Under the pieces are notes generated by a model that saw nothing but the letters and a program-made list of their open reading frames with translations, searched no databases and was not told where the DNA came from. From Paraburkholderia sp. UYCP14C (GTDB taxonomy: Bacteria > Pseudomonadota > Gammaproteobacteria > Burkholderiales > Burkholderiaceae), in assembly GCF_004197395.1 (NCBI RefSeq), contig NZ_SELS01000008.1:124001-188000 (forward strand): a stretch of 64,000 nucleotides of DNA. Reading direction: 5' to 3'. Position 1 is the stretch's first letter, and every line of letters begins with the position of its first letter. Shown here piece by piece: positions 63,867-64,000 of this stretch. Both the position numbers and the translations under genes were made by a program.

Positions 63867-64000
63867 CAGAATCGGGGACCTGACCGAACTTCGGGCGGCT
63901 CGGTGTGAAGGACAGCCGTCGCTGCGGCGACGCAGCATTCTATCATCGAAGGGTGATGGTGACTATTTGCCGCATTAGATGCGGATTCAGGTGTGACCGC

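Overview
The window is a piece of a high-GC chromosome from a member of the Burkholderiaceae, most likely Paraburkholderia or a close relative. The protein sequences and several gene orders point that way: gltIJKL beside a glutamate dehydrogenase, rnpB, rplM-rpsI-erpA, ruvC-ruvA-ruvB, purH-fis-dusB-ubiH-pepP, lnt-corC-chaC-ybeY-phoH-miaB, and an FMN riboswitch before ribB. The genus is an inference. No tRNA or rRNA operon was recognised.

Left core (1-34,335): the end of gdhA, the glutamate/aspartate transporter gltIJKL, a class II amidotransferase, pyrC, a DUF3025 gene, RNase P RNA, an OsmC-type protein, ribosomal proteins L13 and S9, erpA, anmK, tyrS-dtd, a histidine phosphatase, a DUF2236 gene, the Holliday-junction genes ruvCAB, a KTSC protein, purH, fis, dusB, ubiH-like, pepP, a GST, lnt and the envelope/RNA genes down to miaB, then a LysR regulator divergent from a VOC protein and an MFS exporter. 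Between the OsmC gene and rplM lies a well-formed unannotated transcription unit. It has a TTGCGT-17-TATAAT promoter and about 90 nt ending in a terminator, with an ACCUCCUCCU loop that matches the anti-Shine-Dalgarno sequence.

Accessory island (about 34,453-44,710): a roughly 10.3-kb integrated element ends at a tyrosine integrase and has a 17-bp direct repeat at both ends. It carries AlpA-like and ribbon-helix-helix regulators, a RepA-like helicase beside an iteron-rich candidate origin, and a string of small phage genes including two terminase-small-subunit-like proteins. No capsid, tail, portal or large terminase gene is visible. This is the gene content of a phage satellite (PICI-like). 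Its cargo includes a GHKL ATPase overlapping a STAS-like DUF4325 gene, and an opposite-strand two-gene cassette (membrane protein plus unknown protein) bracketed by about 125-bp imperfect direct repeats.

Right core (44,900-64,000): an XRE-cupin regulator, an FMN riboswitch with ribB, a HAD phosphatase, glycerol utilisation genes glpK and glpD with their DeoR regulator glpR nearby and a GlpR-type operator before glpD, a lipoprotein, a TetR regulator, a gamma-glutamyltransferase with an MHS transporter, a ferritin-like diiron protein, a flavin-split-barrel-like protein, rhlE, a hemolysin III protein, and two multiheme c-type cytochromes.

Positions come from reading the sequence by eye. Non-coding boundaries may be off by a base or two, and start codons were chosen by homology and ribosome-binding sites.
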